Notes: generated by a model from the letters alone, not told the origin. Positions 53,231 to 62,892 are shown, counted from the stretch's first letter. The stretch: DNA of 64,000 nucleotides from FEB-25 sp963822175 (GCA_963822175.1 CAWGGJ010000005.1:186001-250000), one strand, 5' to 3'. Numbers and translations: made by a program.

Positions 53231-53935
53231 CGGAAAGAGCTATGCGGACACTTTGAGTGGACCCAGATGCAAGATTGGATTCATGTCGTTTAATAAAATA
53301 GTATCTATCACCAAAACCTCCCTCATCCACGCTCCGCTCCAATCCATCCAGCACATGAACATGATATGACTGGGTTGATTACTTGTTATATGGTTGACCT
53401 TCTACGCTATCTGTACAGAACTATCATACTTCCAATGTTATTGAATTAACATAGTATAGTCTTAAACATCCCAGGGTCATTTTGTGAGCTGTTGATCCAT
53501 TAAATCATTGCTAACCACCAAATTGGGCGGTCTACCCTGTGCATCTATTCCGCACATAGGAATTTGGGAACGATAGTAGTAAATGACCCGTATCTGGCAA
53601 ATGGCATTGCCACCCCCAGTATTTAAGCAAGTCAAGCAGCTCATCCAAAAGGCAATTGGTAATGACTGGGTTGAGGCTATACGGCGAATCCCTGCACTGG
53701 CATAAGCTGTAGCAGGACAGACTGTAATATCAGCGATGTAACACAGTTCCCAAGCAGTGAATAATTTCATTCTGCTATTGAAATTCAGTGGGATCCAGTT
53801 AACTTTATTCCAGTTTTTCGAAACAAATCCATGTCTTCAACAGACTGATGATAAGCTCAGTTCTGCCAGGCCCCTTGATTAATTAGAACATTTGTGCTAT
53901 TATCTAAAAATCAATACCAATGTATAGGAGGACTT
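53231..53935. other. Gap before the transglycosylase gene
   Basis: This 705-base stretch holds no gene I can support. A 97-residue minus-strand frame at 53477-53770 lacks a ribosome site and family features. A TATTAT box near 53899 with AGGAGGA at 53924-53930 fits the promoter and ribosome site of the next gene. Confidence 0.4.
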
Positions 53936-54517
53936 ATGCGCAACGGACCTTCTTTAGTTATTCGGGGAACTTTCTTGGGAAGCCTGGGTTTAGCGTTATT
54001 GGGCTGGTTCCTGGCTGGCCAGATCAAAATCTCAACCAGCACAGAAGTAGCTTATGCTGCAGTATCATCTCAAGGAGCTGAATCACTGCAGGCGCAGGAT
54101 ATCTGCCAGGTAAGCCAGAGTTTTCCAATGGAAATCCTGCAGTGGTGCAGGATCATCACCGAGGAAGCCATCCAGGCGGAGCTGCCCCCCAACTTAATCG
54201 CAGCAGTAATGTTGCAGGAAAGTGGTGGTGATTCATCCGCCTATTCCGCCAGTGGGGCGGTGGGCTTGATGCAGGTAATGCCCCGCGATGGGATCGCGGC
54301 AGAGTTTGAGTGTATCAATGGACCTTGTTTTGCCAGCCGTCCCACCATCGAAGAGCTCCTGGAGCCTGGATATAATATCGAATACGGCAGCCAGATGCTG
54401 TCTGGCCTGGTCACCAGGCAGGGCAGCTTCCGTGAAGCTTTGAAGGCTTACGGGCCAATGGATGTTGATTATTCCTATGCGGATCGAGTACTCTCTATAT
54501 ACGAGAACTACCGATAA
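53936..54517 (+). CDS. Lytic transglycosylase (SLT domain), membrane-anchored
   Basis: A 193-residue exported protein. TAGGAGGA places the start at ATG 53936 rather than upstream. An N-terminal hydrophobic segment (residues 8-28) serves as signal or anchor. The SLT domain has the catalytic Glu95 in AVMLQESGGDSSAYS and the GAVGLMQVMP motif, followed by NIEYGSQMLSGLV and a final AYGPMD(x)YSYADRVLSIY block. It cleaves peptidoglycan between MurNAc and GlcNAc. It is convergent with the subtilase gene, 27 bases apart. Confidence 0.9.
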   Translation: MRNGPSLVIRGTFLGSLGLALLGWFLAGQIKISTSTEVAYAAVSSQGAESLQAQDICQVSQSFPMEILQWCRIITEEAIQAELPPNLIAAVMLQESGGDSSAYSASGAVGLMQVMPRDGIAAEFECINGPCFASRPTIEELLEPGYNIEYGSQMLSGLVTRQGSFREALKAYGPMDVDYSYADRVLSIYENYR

Positions 54518-54544
54518 TTCACGTCCATACCCATACCAGGGTTA

Positions 54545-56743
54545 TTAAGGGCTATTCACCGTTATGGGTAGGAAGTAAATCCTCCCAACGAGCGTGCTGA
54601 TGGGCTCGCCATTCACAAGTGCTGCATGGTCACTCACGACGGTATAATCATCGTTCATCAGCATACCATTCGAATTAATATCAACCCTAACAACCAGATC
54701 AATACTGATCGTCTCCAGCGGATCCAGGCTGGGAATATCCCAGCGAATGGTATCCCCTATTCTCGTAAAAGGTAAAGTTGAAGAGACAAACACCGACCCG
54801 GCAGGGATATTATCGGTGAGTACAACATTGGTCGTTGGAATGAGCTCACTTGCATTCGTGATGGTGAGCGTGTAGGTCAGCAGGTTCCCCGGGAAGATCA
54901 TGGGAGCCGATGCAGCCATGCCGAGCTCCAAGAAGTCAAGTTTTTCCAGCAGGGTAGTGACCGGCTCTCCTCTCACCTGTGCCACCTGGTCACTCTGAAC
55001 GGCGTAATCCTCATTTGTGATTGAGCCGAACGAGCTGATATCCACCCGTACGACAAGGTCAACACTGGTGACAGTCATGGGATCGAGGCTGGGGAAATCC
55101 CAGTGGATGATGTCTCCTGTCTGGGTATAGGGTGAGGTAGCAGAGACGAACGTCGACCCGGTTGGGAGGGTGTCTGTCAGTACCACATTGGTGGTCGGAT
55201 TTAGCTCGGAAATATGAGTGATGGTAAGGGTATAGGTGATAAGATCACCAGGGAAAACAACGGGATCCGACGCCGTCTTATCCAGCTCCAGCTGGTGTTG
55301 TGATTCAACTGCTGCTAAAGCATCGATGCGCCCCCAGCCATAGGTGTTATTGGGAATTTCATCCGGCAAGTCACCACCACAACCCTCATTCGTGGCACGG
55401 CCGACTGCAGTTTGTTCGATCGCCCATTCGATCTGATCCACCTGGCCACGCATGGCGGGTTGGGCTGAGATGAGCAGTGCCACCAGACCAGCTACATGCG
55501 GACCTGCCATGCTGGTGCCACTCATCGATGTATAACCTCCACCTGGAATAGACGAGCGGACATTTACACCAGGAGCGGAGATATCCGGCTTGGGACGGTT
55601 GCTGCCATCCACGGTCACGGGTCCACGGCTGCTGAAACCAGCTATATTATCAGATGAATCGGTGGCACCAACGGTGAATGATTCATCGTAGATGGCAGCA
55701 GGGTCCTCAACGCTGCTACAGGATGAACCTGAATTTCCAGCTGAGTGAGCAGTCACTATTCCAGCCGCAACCAGGTTTTGGACTGCTTCAAGAAGCACAT
55801 TTGGATCAGTGCAACCCTCACTGGGTGGGCAACCCCATGAGTTATTGATCACATCCGGTGCCAGGTCAGGGCGAGGTTCGCTGCCATCCACACGCGTTGG
55901 GGCAACAAACCATTGGTAACAGCCAATATAGGTCTCAGGAGTGCCATTACCTCCTGCGTCCATATTCCTACAGCCAATCCAGCGTGCTCCTGGAGCCATG
56001 CCGATTTTGTTATTGCCACCATCATCCCCCACCATGGTGCCCATGGTATGTGTACCGTGCCCATAGGGATCGACCGGAACAGTAGAGTGGTTATAGGTAG
56101 TATCAATCCAGTTATAGTCATGGTCCACCGAAAGTCCATTCCAACCCCGGTATTGATTCTTGATGGCGGGGTGATCCCAGGCATAACCGGTATCTTGCCC
56201 ACCGATGACCACATTCTGGCCGGTGTAGCCGAGAGCCCAAACCTCGGGGGCCCGCACCTTAGTGATATTCCATTCAATTCCATCGGGAAGAGTAGAAGAG
56301 GCACGCACTTCCACCGGTGCATCCAATGCCACCTGTGGGTTGGCATATAGGTGCGCCACATCCGGTCTTTCGGCCAATAGCTGGACGGTGCTTAAGCCAC
56401 CGCGCACCCAAACCATATTGACGATCCAATAGGGTCGGTAGTCCACCCCAAGTTTTTCTAACTCAGTAATGAGCGGTTTTTGAGTGCTCTCAGCAATTGA
56501 AGTCAGGGTTTGGAAAACGTACCAACCTTTTTCCAGCTTGGTTGGTAACACCTTTGCTTCGCTGAGGTCCGCCTGGGCGGTCAGGAAAACCAGGAATTCG
56601 GTCTCTCCCTGAGCTGCAGTCTGCAACACCCAGGGATCAACTTTATCCTTCCACTGCGCTGCAGATGCAGGAACAGCTGAACCAACAAGAATGATGGATA
56701 AAATGGATAGTACAACCAGTAAGCGATTGATATGTTTGTGCAT
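54545..56743 (-). CDS. Secreted subtilisin-like protease with two DUF11 domains
   Basis: A 732-residue S8 peptidase. Signal peptide 1-28 (ASA cleavage), then an inhibitor-like I9 propeptide region (about 45-140), and a catalytic domain with Asp184 (GGQDTGYAWDH), His229 (YGHGTHTMG), Asn337 (HSAGNSG) and Ser411 (GTSMAGPH). Two DUF11-type beta domains follow (about 485-610 and 610-725; ITYTLTITHISELNPTTNVV). The chain ends IYFLPITVNSP, similar to the YLP motif ending the large secreted protein. It probably degrades extracellular protein at the surface. Its start is 9 bases from the murJ stop, so it may be cotranscribed. Confidence 0.92.
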   Translation of the reverse strand: MHKHINRLLVVLSILSIILVGSAVPASAAQWKDKVDPWVLQTAAQGETEFLVFLTAQADLSEAKVLPTKLEKGWYVFQTLTSIAESTQKPLITELEKLGVDYRPYWIVNMVWVRGGLSTVQLLAERPDVAHLYANPQVALDAPVEVRASSTLPDGIEWNITKVRAPEVWALGYTGQNVVIGGQDTGYAWDHPAIKNQYRGWNGLSVDHDYNWIDTTYNHSTVPVDPYGHGTHTMGTMVGDDGGNNKIGMAPGARWIGCRNMDAGGNGTPETYIGCYQWFVAPTRVDGSEPRPDLAPDVINNSWGCPPSEGCTDPNVLLEAVQNLVAAGIVTAHSAGNSGSSCSSVEDPAAIYDESFTVGATDSSDNIAGFSSRGPVTVDGSNRPKPDISAPGVNVRSSIPGGGYTSMSGTSMAGPHVAGLVALLISAQPAMRGQVDQIEWAIEQTAVGRATNEGCGGDLPDEIPNNTYGWGRIDALAAVESQHQLELDKTASDPVVFPGDLITYTLTITHISELNPTTNVVLTDTLPTGSTFVSATSPYTQTGDIIHWDFPSLDPMTVTSVDLVVRVDISSFGSITNEDYAVQSDQVAQVRGEPVTTLLEKLDFLELGMAASAPMIFPGNLLTYTLTITNASELIPTTNVVLTDNIPAGSVFVSSTLPFTRIGDTIRWDIPSLDPLETISIDLVVRVDINSNGMLMNDDYTVVSDHAALVNGEPISTLVGRIYFLPITVNSP

Positions 56744-56752
56744 TCGTCTCTC

Positions 56753-58273
56753 CTACATTTTTACCAGCAATTTCAATTCAGGCATGATGAAGGGCAACAC
56801 CAGCAAACCCCCCACCCCCAAGGCGAAAACTCCCAGCAATAACCCAGTCAAAGGCAGGGATAGGTGCAAAATAACATATACCACCAGCCCGCCGATCAAT
56901 GCAGCTGGGATCGCACGCAAGACCGTGCCTTTCACAGCAATAACTCCAGGAAACCGCCTGTTTAGCAGATACCATAACAGCACTGCTTCTCCGGTGTAGG
57001 TCAATCCGTTGGCAAGCGCAATACCAGCCGCGCCCAGGGTGAAGCCTAACACGACTGCCAGGATGATAAAAGTCACCATGGTCAGAAAGGAAGCCCACAG
57101 AGGGATGATGGCATTTTGTTGAGCATAAAATGCACGCGAGGCAACTTCGATCAGAGAGTAACCCATTAAACCAATAAGGAAACCGCGCGTGACCCAGACC
57201 ACGAGTTCTGTACCCGCTGCGTCAAAGCCAAGAACACTCACTATGGAGCGGATTCCGATCATTTCCAATACTGCCGCTGGGATGGTGATTGCCAGGATGA
57301 TGCGCATGCCCCGATTCAGGGATTGTTTAAAGAGGTCCATCTGCTCAAGTGCCACTTGCTCCGAGATGGTTGGTAAGAGAACTGTACCGATAGCCGTGCC
57401 CACTAGCGTTTCCGGCACCTGCATGAACAACCAGCCATAGACCAGGGCGGAAACTGACCCAGGCACCAACCAGGAGGCAATGTTATCGGAGGCAATGAAG
57501 ATGATCTGGATGAACATCACGGTCAGGACACGTGGACCCATTAGCGCCAGGACCTTACGCACACCCGGGTGATGAAGGTCAATCGCAGGGGTCCAATGGA
57601 ACTTATACATCACCAGCCCAGGCAGCTGGATCAACAGGAACATGAGCGCGCCAATGATGCTGCCGTAAGCCAGGCCGTAAACCCCCATCCCAAAGGCTGG
57701 CAGGGTGATCGGTCCAATTTGGTATCCGGTCTCAGGCGCTAGGATGATCACGCCAAATAACATCCCGATGTCATACATGCTGGGTGCCATGGCAGGCAGC
57801 AGGAAGTGTTGGTTCGCTTGCAAGCCGGCAATCACCAACCCACCGAGGGAGAAGATCATGGTGGCAATGAGATCGAGCCGCATGATGTTCGTGACAAGTT
57901 GTTGCTGATCAACAGAGAAACCAGGCGTGACAACTCTCTGTACGATCGGACCAGCAAAAATAGCCAGCACCAAGGCAATTCCACCGGTGATCAAAAACAT
58001 TAGGTTGGCAATACGCGAGAATAGGTCCCAGGCAGCCTGACGGTCTTGTTTTTGGATGGTTTCTGACAATACAGGGATGAAGGCAATGGCTAATGCCCCA
58101 CCTGAGATGAGGGCAAACAACAGGTCTGGAAAATTATTGGCAGCGTTGAATGCATCCAGTGCGGGCGAGAGCCCAAATTGCCGCGCAATGATAATCTGAC
58201 GCACAAATCCCAACACCTTTTCCAGACCAAAGAAAATTGCAACGATCAAGGCTGATTTGGCGAAACGTGACAT
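56753..58273 (-). CDS. murJ: Lipid II flippase MurJ
   Basis: A 506-residue polytopic protein of the MviN/MurJ family with about 14 hydrophobic helices. The family start (GLEKVLGFVRQIIIARQFG, then SPALDAFNAANNFPDLLFAL) and the SGGALAIAFIPVLSE block are clear. It flips lipid II across the cytoplasmic membrane for peptidoglycan synthesis. The ATG is only 6 bases after a TATACT -10 box, so the mRNA is probably leaderless. Its presence with a lytic transglycosylase supports a peptidoglycan wall. Confidence 0.94.
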   Translation of the reverse strand: MSRFAKSALIVAIFFGLEKVLGFVRQIIIARQFGLSPALDAFNAANNFPDLLFALISGGALAIAFIPVLSETIQKQDRQAAWDLFSRIANLMFLITGGIALVLAIFAGPIVQRVVTPGFSVDQQQLVTNIMRLDLIATMIFSLGGLVIAGLQANQHFLLPAMAPSMYDIGMLFGVIILAPETGYQIGPITLPAFGMGVYGLAYGSIIGALMFLLIQLPGLVMYKFHWTPAIDLHHPGVRKVLALMGPRVLTVMFIQIIFIASDNIASWLVPGSVSALVYGWLFMQVPETLVGTAIGTVLLPTISEQVALEQMDLFKQSLNRGMRIILAITIPAAVLEMIGIRSIVSVLGFDAAGTELVVWVTRGFLIGLMGYSLIEVASRAFYAQQNAIIPLWASFLTMVTFIILAVVLGFTLGAAGIALANGLTYTGEAVLLWYLLNRRFPGVIAVKGTVLRAIPAALIGGLVVYVILHLSLPLTGLLLGVFALGVGGLLVLPFIMPELKLLVKM

Positions 58274-58279
58274 TGCGCA

Positions 58280-58288
58280 AGTATAGCA
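58280..58288 (-). promoter_or_regulatory. Extended -10 promoter of murJ, leaderless
   Basis: On the minus strand TGCTATACT (TG at 58287-58288, -10 TATACT at 58280-58285) ends six bases before the murJ ATG, so transcription would start at or within one base of the A of ATG. It is very close to the dnaE promoter TGCTATAAT. Confidence 0.6.
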
Positions 58289-58477
58289 TGAGTTTGCATT
58301 ACTATTCTAGGTGGTATGACCGATGAATTAACACAAGTCAGGAGCAATCCCAGACCGATGGAGCACTGTCGAGCTCTTTGGGTGATCAAACGTTGCATCC
58401 TCACCCTGTATATGGTAGAATTCCGTGCGCTTGAGAGGGATTTCATGACCCGAGTGTTTTACGGGTTTCCTCTTGTT

Positions 58478-58562
58478 GGAGGGATGGCCGAGTGGCTTAA
58501 GGCGCCTGTCTTGAAAACAGGTATGGAGAAATCCATCGTGGGTTCGAATCCCTCTCCCTCCG
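58478..58562 (+). tRNA. tRNA-Ser(TGA)
   Basis: Class II tRNA with a long variable arm. Acceptor GGAGGGA pairs with TCCCTCC, discriminator G. The anticodon loop CTTGAAA lies between CTGT and ACAG, anticodon TGA. Variable arm TATGGAGAAATCCATC and T-arm GTGGG/CCCTC-type stem around TTCGAAT follow. CCA is not encoded. Confidence 0.92.
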
Positions 58563-58567
58563 CCTAC

Positions 58568-58880
58568 GGGGAGGTGCCAGAGAGGCCGATTGGGCTCGCC
58601 TGCTAAGTGAGTGCGGGGGCTAAAACCTCCGCCGCGGGTTCGAATCCCCGCCAAAAATATATCAATAAGTCCGCCGTGGGTCCCCATAAAGGGATCCATT
58701 GAATCCTCGCCAAAAATAGTATCAATAAGTCCGCCGTGGGTCCCCATAAAGGGGATCCATTGAATCCGCCTCCGCCAAAAATAGTATCAATAAGTCCGCC
58801 GTGGGTCCCCATAAAGGGGATCCATCCCACTCGCTCATAACATTCGCTCGGGGACTAAAGTTCGAAACCCGCCCTCCCCG
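58568..58880 (+). tRNA. tRNA-Ser(GCT) interrupted in the T-loop by 222 bp
   Basis: The 5' part (58568-58644) is complete: acceptor GGGGAGG, D-arm, anticodon stem CTCGC/GTGAG with loop CTGCTAA (anticodon GCT), long variable arm, T-stem GCGGG and the start of the T-loop TTCGAA. The matching 3' part is at 58861-58880: TTCGAAA, CCCGC pairing perfectly with GCGGG, CCTCCCC pairing perfectly with GGGGAGG, and discriminator G. Removing 58639-58860 yields a perfect tRNA-Ser. The insert is bounded by a TTCGAA direct repeat. As written the gene cannot fold unless the insert is removed or the halves pair in trans. Confidence 0.75.
58639..58824 (+). repeat. Three tandem 60-65 bp repeats inside tRNA-Ser(GCT)
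   Basis: Units run 58639-58698, 58699-58759 and 58760-58824. Each begins with a T-arm-like TTGAATCC or TTCGAATCC, then CGCCAAAAATA, TCAATAAGTCCGCCG and an 8-bp hairpin GGGTCCCC/GGGGATCC. There are no spacers, so it is not a CRISPR. The units differ by small indels, suggesting slippage or repeated insertion. Confidence 0.85.
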
Positions 58881-59087
58881 CCTTGCGTAAAATTTTTACC
58901 GTTGCTAAGGGCTATCAATCTGGGTGTAACGGTTACTAAAGTTCAGAACGTCTGTATATGAACTCGCTCAATCAAGCTGGGCGATTTCGTTTTGTATTCC
59001 TTGATTTGAATTGCACTCTCCGGTGAACGGCAGGTCAAGCGATTGTCAGGCAAGTCAATGAAATCCCAGTCTTCTGAATCCACAATC

Positions 59088-59138
59088 GTAGGATAAACTC
59101 ACAAGTTGCACTTGTGAGTCTATCCTACTTCTTTTAAA
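59088..59138 (+). terminator. Long stem-loop terminator after the tRNA-Ser pair
   Basis: GTAGGATAAACTCACAAGT (59088-59106) pairs with the stretch ending TATCCTAC at 59128 with a single mismatch, then TTCTTTTAAA. It could end the tRNA-Ser transcript. Between here and 59385 nothing else is recognised. Confidence 0.75.
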
Positions 59139-59385
59139 ATACTATTGTGAGGAAATTTTGTGTGCCATAAGTGATTCGAATTCGCTACTACTTCAGTGCG
59201 ATGGATGAGCAGGTAGGGGAAAAGAATTCGGGTTAAGGTCACATAAGTGACACACTGAGTTTAATGTACTACTTCTTGGGTTAGAAAGCTCCTCCGAAGT
59301 AATACCCAATTAAACTAATTATGCTGTTTAATCTGATCAAACATTCATATGTAGAGGAATTGATTAGATCGGAATACGATAAATT

Positions 59386-59874
59386 ATGCAAACAACAAAC
59401 GATAATCCAAATTCAAGAACAAATGATCCTGAATGGCGTGTTCTGGGAGAATATCCTCTGAACAAATTTATGATTGAGCTGGATAAGTGGAATAGGACTA
59501 ATACTAGTTTGCTATTTCAAACGATTAGAGATATGGGTATACAACCAGAGTTTCTCAGCAACATTGAATGTAAGTTGATCGGGTTTTCCAAAGAAGCGAT
59601 GGCGCATCTCAATCAAGGAAGATCAGAATCCCCAGTATATATTCGTTTGTTTTTCCAAAAAAAGACGATAGAAGACGTAAATTCAACGAAATCTTTGAAC
59701 CAATTTACTGCAGAACAAACGTCTGATCCATCACACATTATCCATCAGTCTGATGCAGAAACAATTGGGGGATGGGGATTTTTCCTGGTCGAGAGAGATG
59801 GAAATTACCAGCCCGGCTCGTCTCGGAGCACATATAATTGGGTGGATTTGTATATATATAAAGAAGGGGCGTAG
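59386..59874 (+). CDS. Hypothetical protein (162 aa)
   Basis: A soluble 162-residue protein with an Asn/Asp/Thr-rich N-terminus, a central helix-rich part (FMIELDKWNRTNTSLLFQTI) and a C-terminal aromatic strand segment (GGWGFFLVERDG, YNWVDLYIYKEG). No family is recognised. No strong ribosome site precedes ATG 59386. It is convergent with the big regulator gene, 18 bases apart. Composition looks like a real protein rather than a shadow. Confidence 0.55.
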   Translation: MQTTNDNPNSRTNDPEWRVLGEYPLNKFMIELDKWNRTNTSLLFQTIRDMGIQPEFLSNIECKLIGFSKEAMAHLNQGRSESPVYIRLFFQKKTIEDVNSTKSLNQFTAEQTSDPSHIIHQSDAETIGGWGFFLVERDGNYQPGSSRSTYNWVDLYIYKEGA

Positions 59875-59892
59875 CCTGGTAAGAAAAACGCA

Positions 59893-62568
59893 TCATCCAC
59901 ATTCGTGTGCCTGAGCATAAGCGAGCACTTGCGCTATGGCTTCATCGGAAGAAGTCTTCCCTTCTACCTGTATGGCGGCTTCCAATCGCCCCTCCGGGAG
60001 GGCTGCCTGCAATTCAGCTTGAAGATTATCGAATTCCTCTAGCATATTTTTTCTTTCTATTGAACATGCCCTGAGCAGGAGGAAGATCTCAAGGGCTTGC
60101 CCTGTTTGACCCTGGGTCGTTAACAGCCTGGCAATAAATACCTGCGCAAAGTACACTAGGTCGAAATTTTTGATTGCCTGGCCGATGCGGATAACTTGGC
60201 GATATTGATTGTGAGCAGAATCATAATCCCTTCGTGCAGCTAAGCAATTCCCTAAATGGATGTAAATCATAGCCAGGTTATAGGAGTCCCCAAATTCTAA
60301 TTGGAGGTTGAGACTCTGAAGAAAATAACTTTCCGCTAGCTCAAGCCTGTGGGTGGCATATGCCACTCTACCTAAATAATACAGGATGATCACAGCAGAA
60401 AAGACATCATGTAATTGGTAACACAGGGGCAATGTATCTTGTAACAATTGCTCTGCTTTATCAAAATCCTTCTTTACGAAAAGTATATAAGCCATCCCTA
60501 TGGACAAAGGTATTTTCAGGCGTAAGTCGCCTGGTTTTACCATCGGAGAGACTTCTTGATATAACTCTAAAGCTTCCGATAATTTCCCGAGCGCGTAATA
60601 GTGTGATGCGAGATTGATACTGGACAATGCATACCACCATTCATTGCCCACCTGCCGGAAAATCTCCCGGCTTTGCTTACTCAAAGTGACAGCTAACAGG
60701 ATCTGTCCATTGAATAGGCTGGTGCTAGCCAGCATAAGCATTGCCTGGGCTCTTTCCACTCTGAACTGTTCATCCCCAAGGTAATTGATGGCTGATTCGA
60801 TGTATTCTTTGGCGACATCATACGTATGGGCATTGAGTACATGCAGACCCAGGAAGGCTGTCACAAGACCCAGTACCGTTTTGAAGCCTGGGGCGTCCGC
60901 TGTTGTTTCAAACTCAGCCTGGACCTTTTTCAACGCTGTGACGGATTCGGAAAATATGCTGACCGCTTCCAGGCTCCTGCTGCGCATTTCGTAAAATAAG
61001 CTGAGGCTGAACAAGGCGTTGTGTAATAATTCTGCAGGAAAAGAATGGCTACTATCTAAACTGGGTTGACAATGGGTCACCATATGCAGCCAACCTTGAG
61101 ACAAATCATCGGTGATCCTGCCCATTTCGTTGAGGATATTAACCTGCTGGAGACCTTTCAGCTCTTCCTCTCGATCGGAAAGATACTGAACGAAATACAA
61201 TGCATGCTGGTCTTTTATGCACGCATTTTCGTCCGGAAGCTCAGCCAGCTTGAGCCCTGCATATTGGCGGATGATCTCATGGAGGCCATAATTATCTTGA
61301 TCGTTCCGGTAAAGCAGGGTTTTATTTTTCAACGAAGCCAGAACGGGTAAACTCGCTCCGCAAATCGCTTGGGCAGCTTCCCGGCTGAAACCACCGTGAA
61401 ACACAGATAAACGGGTGAGAATCAATTTCTCCTCAGTGTTGAGCAGATTCCAGGAGTGATCCAGTGTGGCACGCAAGCTGCGGTGCCGCTCAGGAAGATC
61501 ACGCATCGAGACGGAAAGAAAGTCGATATTGTGCTCGATCTCCTTAGCTATCTCTTCACAGGACAGTAACCCAACCCAAGCGGCGGATAACTCAATTCCG
61601 AGCGGCATCCCCTCCATGATTTGGCAAATCTTGAGAACCCACTGCCGCTCATCAGCTTGAATCTCAAAGCCAGCCTGTACTCTCCTCGCGCTTTGTAAAA
61701 ACAATGCCACCGAGCTGTATGCGTCAAATTGTTTTACCTGATCATTGATTGGCACTGGTAGTCCCTGGATTTCAAACACCCACTCGCTCAACAGATTCAA
61801 GCGTTCGCGGGAAGTTACCAGTAGTTTTATCTGCTGGCAGTCTTTTATTATTTCTGTAAATACTCCCGTACCTTCCAACAGGTGTTCTGCATTATCCAAC
61901 ACGAGCAGAGCTTTTTTCACGCGCAAATGGCGGAGAAGCTGCGATTGAAGGTCGGTTGGATCATGAAACTTGAAACCCACAGCTTCAGCGATCGCTGGAA
62001 CGATCAAGCCTGGCGAATTCAAGGAGACAAGTGAAACAAACCAGGTACCATCTGGAAATAAATCTTTGGAATGGTGAACAGCTTCGATAGCCAGCCGGGT
62101 TTTTCCAATTCCTCCTGGACCTACGATGGTAAGCAACGAGCATTGAGGGTCTTGCAGCAGCTGGGTAAGAGCGGTGATCTCTGGCTCCCGTCCGATGAAA
62201 GGGGTCAGCTCCCGAGGTAGATTTTCAAGAACTGTGCTGGACTTTCCGGCTGGCGGAGATGTGCTAACAAGAGAAAGTAGTTTTTCAATGCCCAGCTCAC
62301 CACGGGCAACTTTTATAAACGTTGTTTGGTCTTCACCTGGGATTTCCAGCGCTTTGGCTAACATCCCGGCGAGCTGCTTGGATGGTCGACGCTCCCCTGC
62401 TTCAATTTTTCGGAGGGCAAAAACAGAACAACAAGCGCGTCCTGCTAGCTCAGCCTGTGTCAGGTCAAGCTGCTTACGACGGCGTTTGAGCCACTCGCTG
62501 AAATAAAGGGGGAACTCCTCTTCTTCACCAATTGGAAAGGTCGTTCCCTTTGCATCTATGGTGGTCAT
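59893..62568 (-). CDS. HTH-NTPase-TPR transcriptional regulator (STAND type)
   Basis: An 891-residue regulator. Residues about 20-80 form a Cro/C1-type helix-turn-helix (LDLTQAELAGRACCSVFALR). An NB-ARC/AAA-like NTPase follows: FIGREPEITAL, Walker A GPGGIGKT (150-157), Walker B KALLVLDNAEHLL and TSRERLNL (sensor). The C-terminal half is helical with TPR-like repeats (YYLGRVAYATHRLELAESYF). Such proteins switch on target genes when a ligand releases the NTPase. The divergent collagen-like protein gene is a possible target. Confidence 0.88.
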   Translation of the reverse strand: MTTIDAKGTTFPIGEEEEFPLYFSEWLKRRRKQLDLTQAELAGRACCSVFALRKIEAGERRPSKQLAGMLAKALEIPGEDQTTFIKVARGELGIEKLLSLVSTSPPAGKSSTVLENLPRELTPFIGREPEITALTQLLQDPQCSLLTIVGPGGIGKTRLAIEAVHHSKDLFPDGTWFVSLVSLNSPGLIVPAIAEAVGFKFHDPTDLQSQLLRHLRVKKALLVLDNAEHLLEGTGVFTEIIKDCQQIKLLVTSRERLNLLSEWVFEIQGLPVPINDQVKQFDAYSSVALFLQSARRVQAGFEIQADERQWVLKICQIMEGMPLGIELSAAWVGLLSCEEIAKEIEHNIDFLSVSMRDLPERHRSLRATLDHSWNLLNTEEKLILTRLSVFHGGFSREAAQAICGASLPVLASLKNKTLLYRNDQDNYGLHEIIRQYAGLKLAELPDENACIKDQHALYFVQYLSDREEELKGLQQVNILNEMGRITDDLSQGWLHMVTHCQPSLDSSHSFPAELLHNALFSLSLFYEMRSRSLEAVSIFSESVTALKKVQAEFETTADAPGFKTVLGLVTAFLGLHVLNAHTYDVAKEYIESAINYLGDEQFRVERAQAMLMLASTSLFNGQILLAVTLSKQSREIFRQVGNEWWYALSSINLASHYYALGKLSEALELYQEVSPMVKPGDLRLKIPLSIGMAYILFVKKDFDKAEQLLQDTLPLCYQLHDVFSAVIILYYLGRVAYATHRLELAESYFLQSLNLQLEFGDSYNLAMIYIHLGNCLAARRDYDSAHNQYRQVIRIGQAIKNFDLVYFAQVFIARLLTTQGQTGQALEIFLLLRACSIERKNMLEEFDNLQAELQAALPEGRLEAAIQVEGKTSSDEAIAQVLAYAQAHECG

Positions 62569-62892
62569 TACCTGTGTATTGGCTTGTTCAATTGATTTGG
62601 ATTTTGTTGTGTATATATTATCTGTATTTTCAAAACAGAAATCAAATTAATGAAATATTTCACAACCTGGGTCTTTATTGGATTTAATATTATTTATTTG
62701 TGTTAGTTCATGGGTTAGAAATAGGGTTACCTGTGTAACCCCAAACGACCATGGATTTATTGTTTAATTCATACAGAATAAATCGATCACGAAAAGACAA
62801 TAACTTCCTTAACAGATTATCACAAAATCCAGCAGTCCTGAAGGTTGCAATATCCTTATGATCATATCAGGAGAAATTGGAGGTGGAATGCA
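62569..62892. other. Divergent intergenic region
   Basis: AT-rich region between the STAND regulator and the small/collagen-like genes. No sharp palindrome or hairpin stands out. It must hold the promoters of both sides. Confidence 0.4.

Noticed and set aside
53477..53770. 97-residue minus-strand frame
   Set aside because: No ribosome site, no family signature, and isolated in a long gap; possibly a decayed gene but not supportable.
58639..58824. CRISPR-like array
   Set aside because: Units of 60-65 bp are contiguous with no unique spacers, only three copies, and no cas genes nearby.
58328..58830. Minus-strand frames with repeated MGTHGGLID sequence over the tRNA-Ser pair
   Set aside because: They are translations of the tandem DNA repeats and of the tRNA genes; no ribosome site and no protein-like composition outside the repeats.
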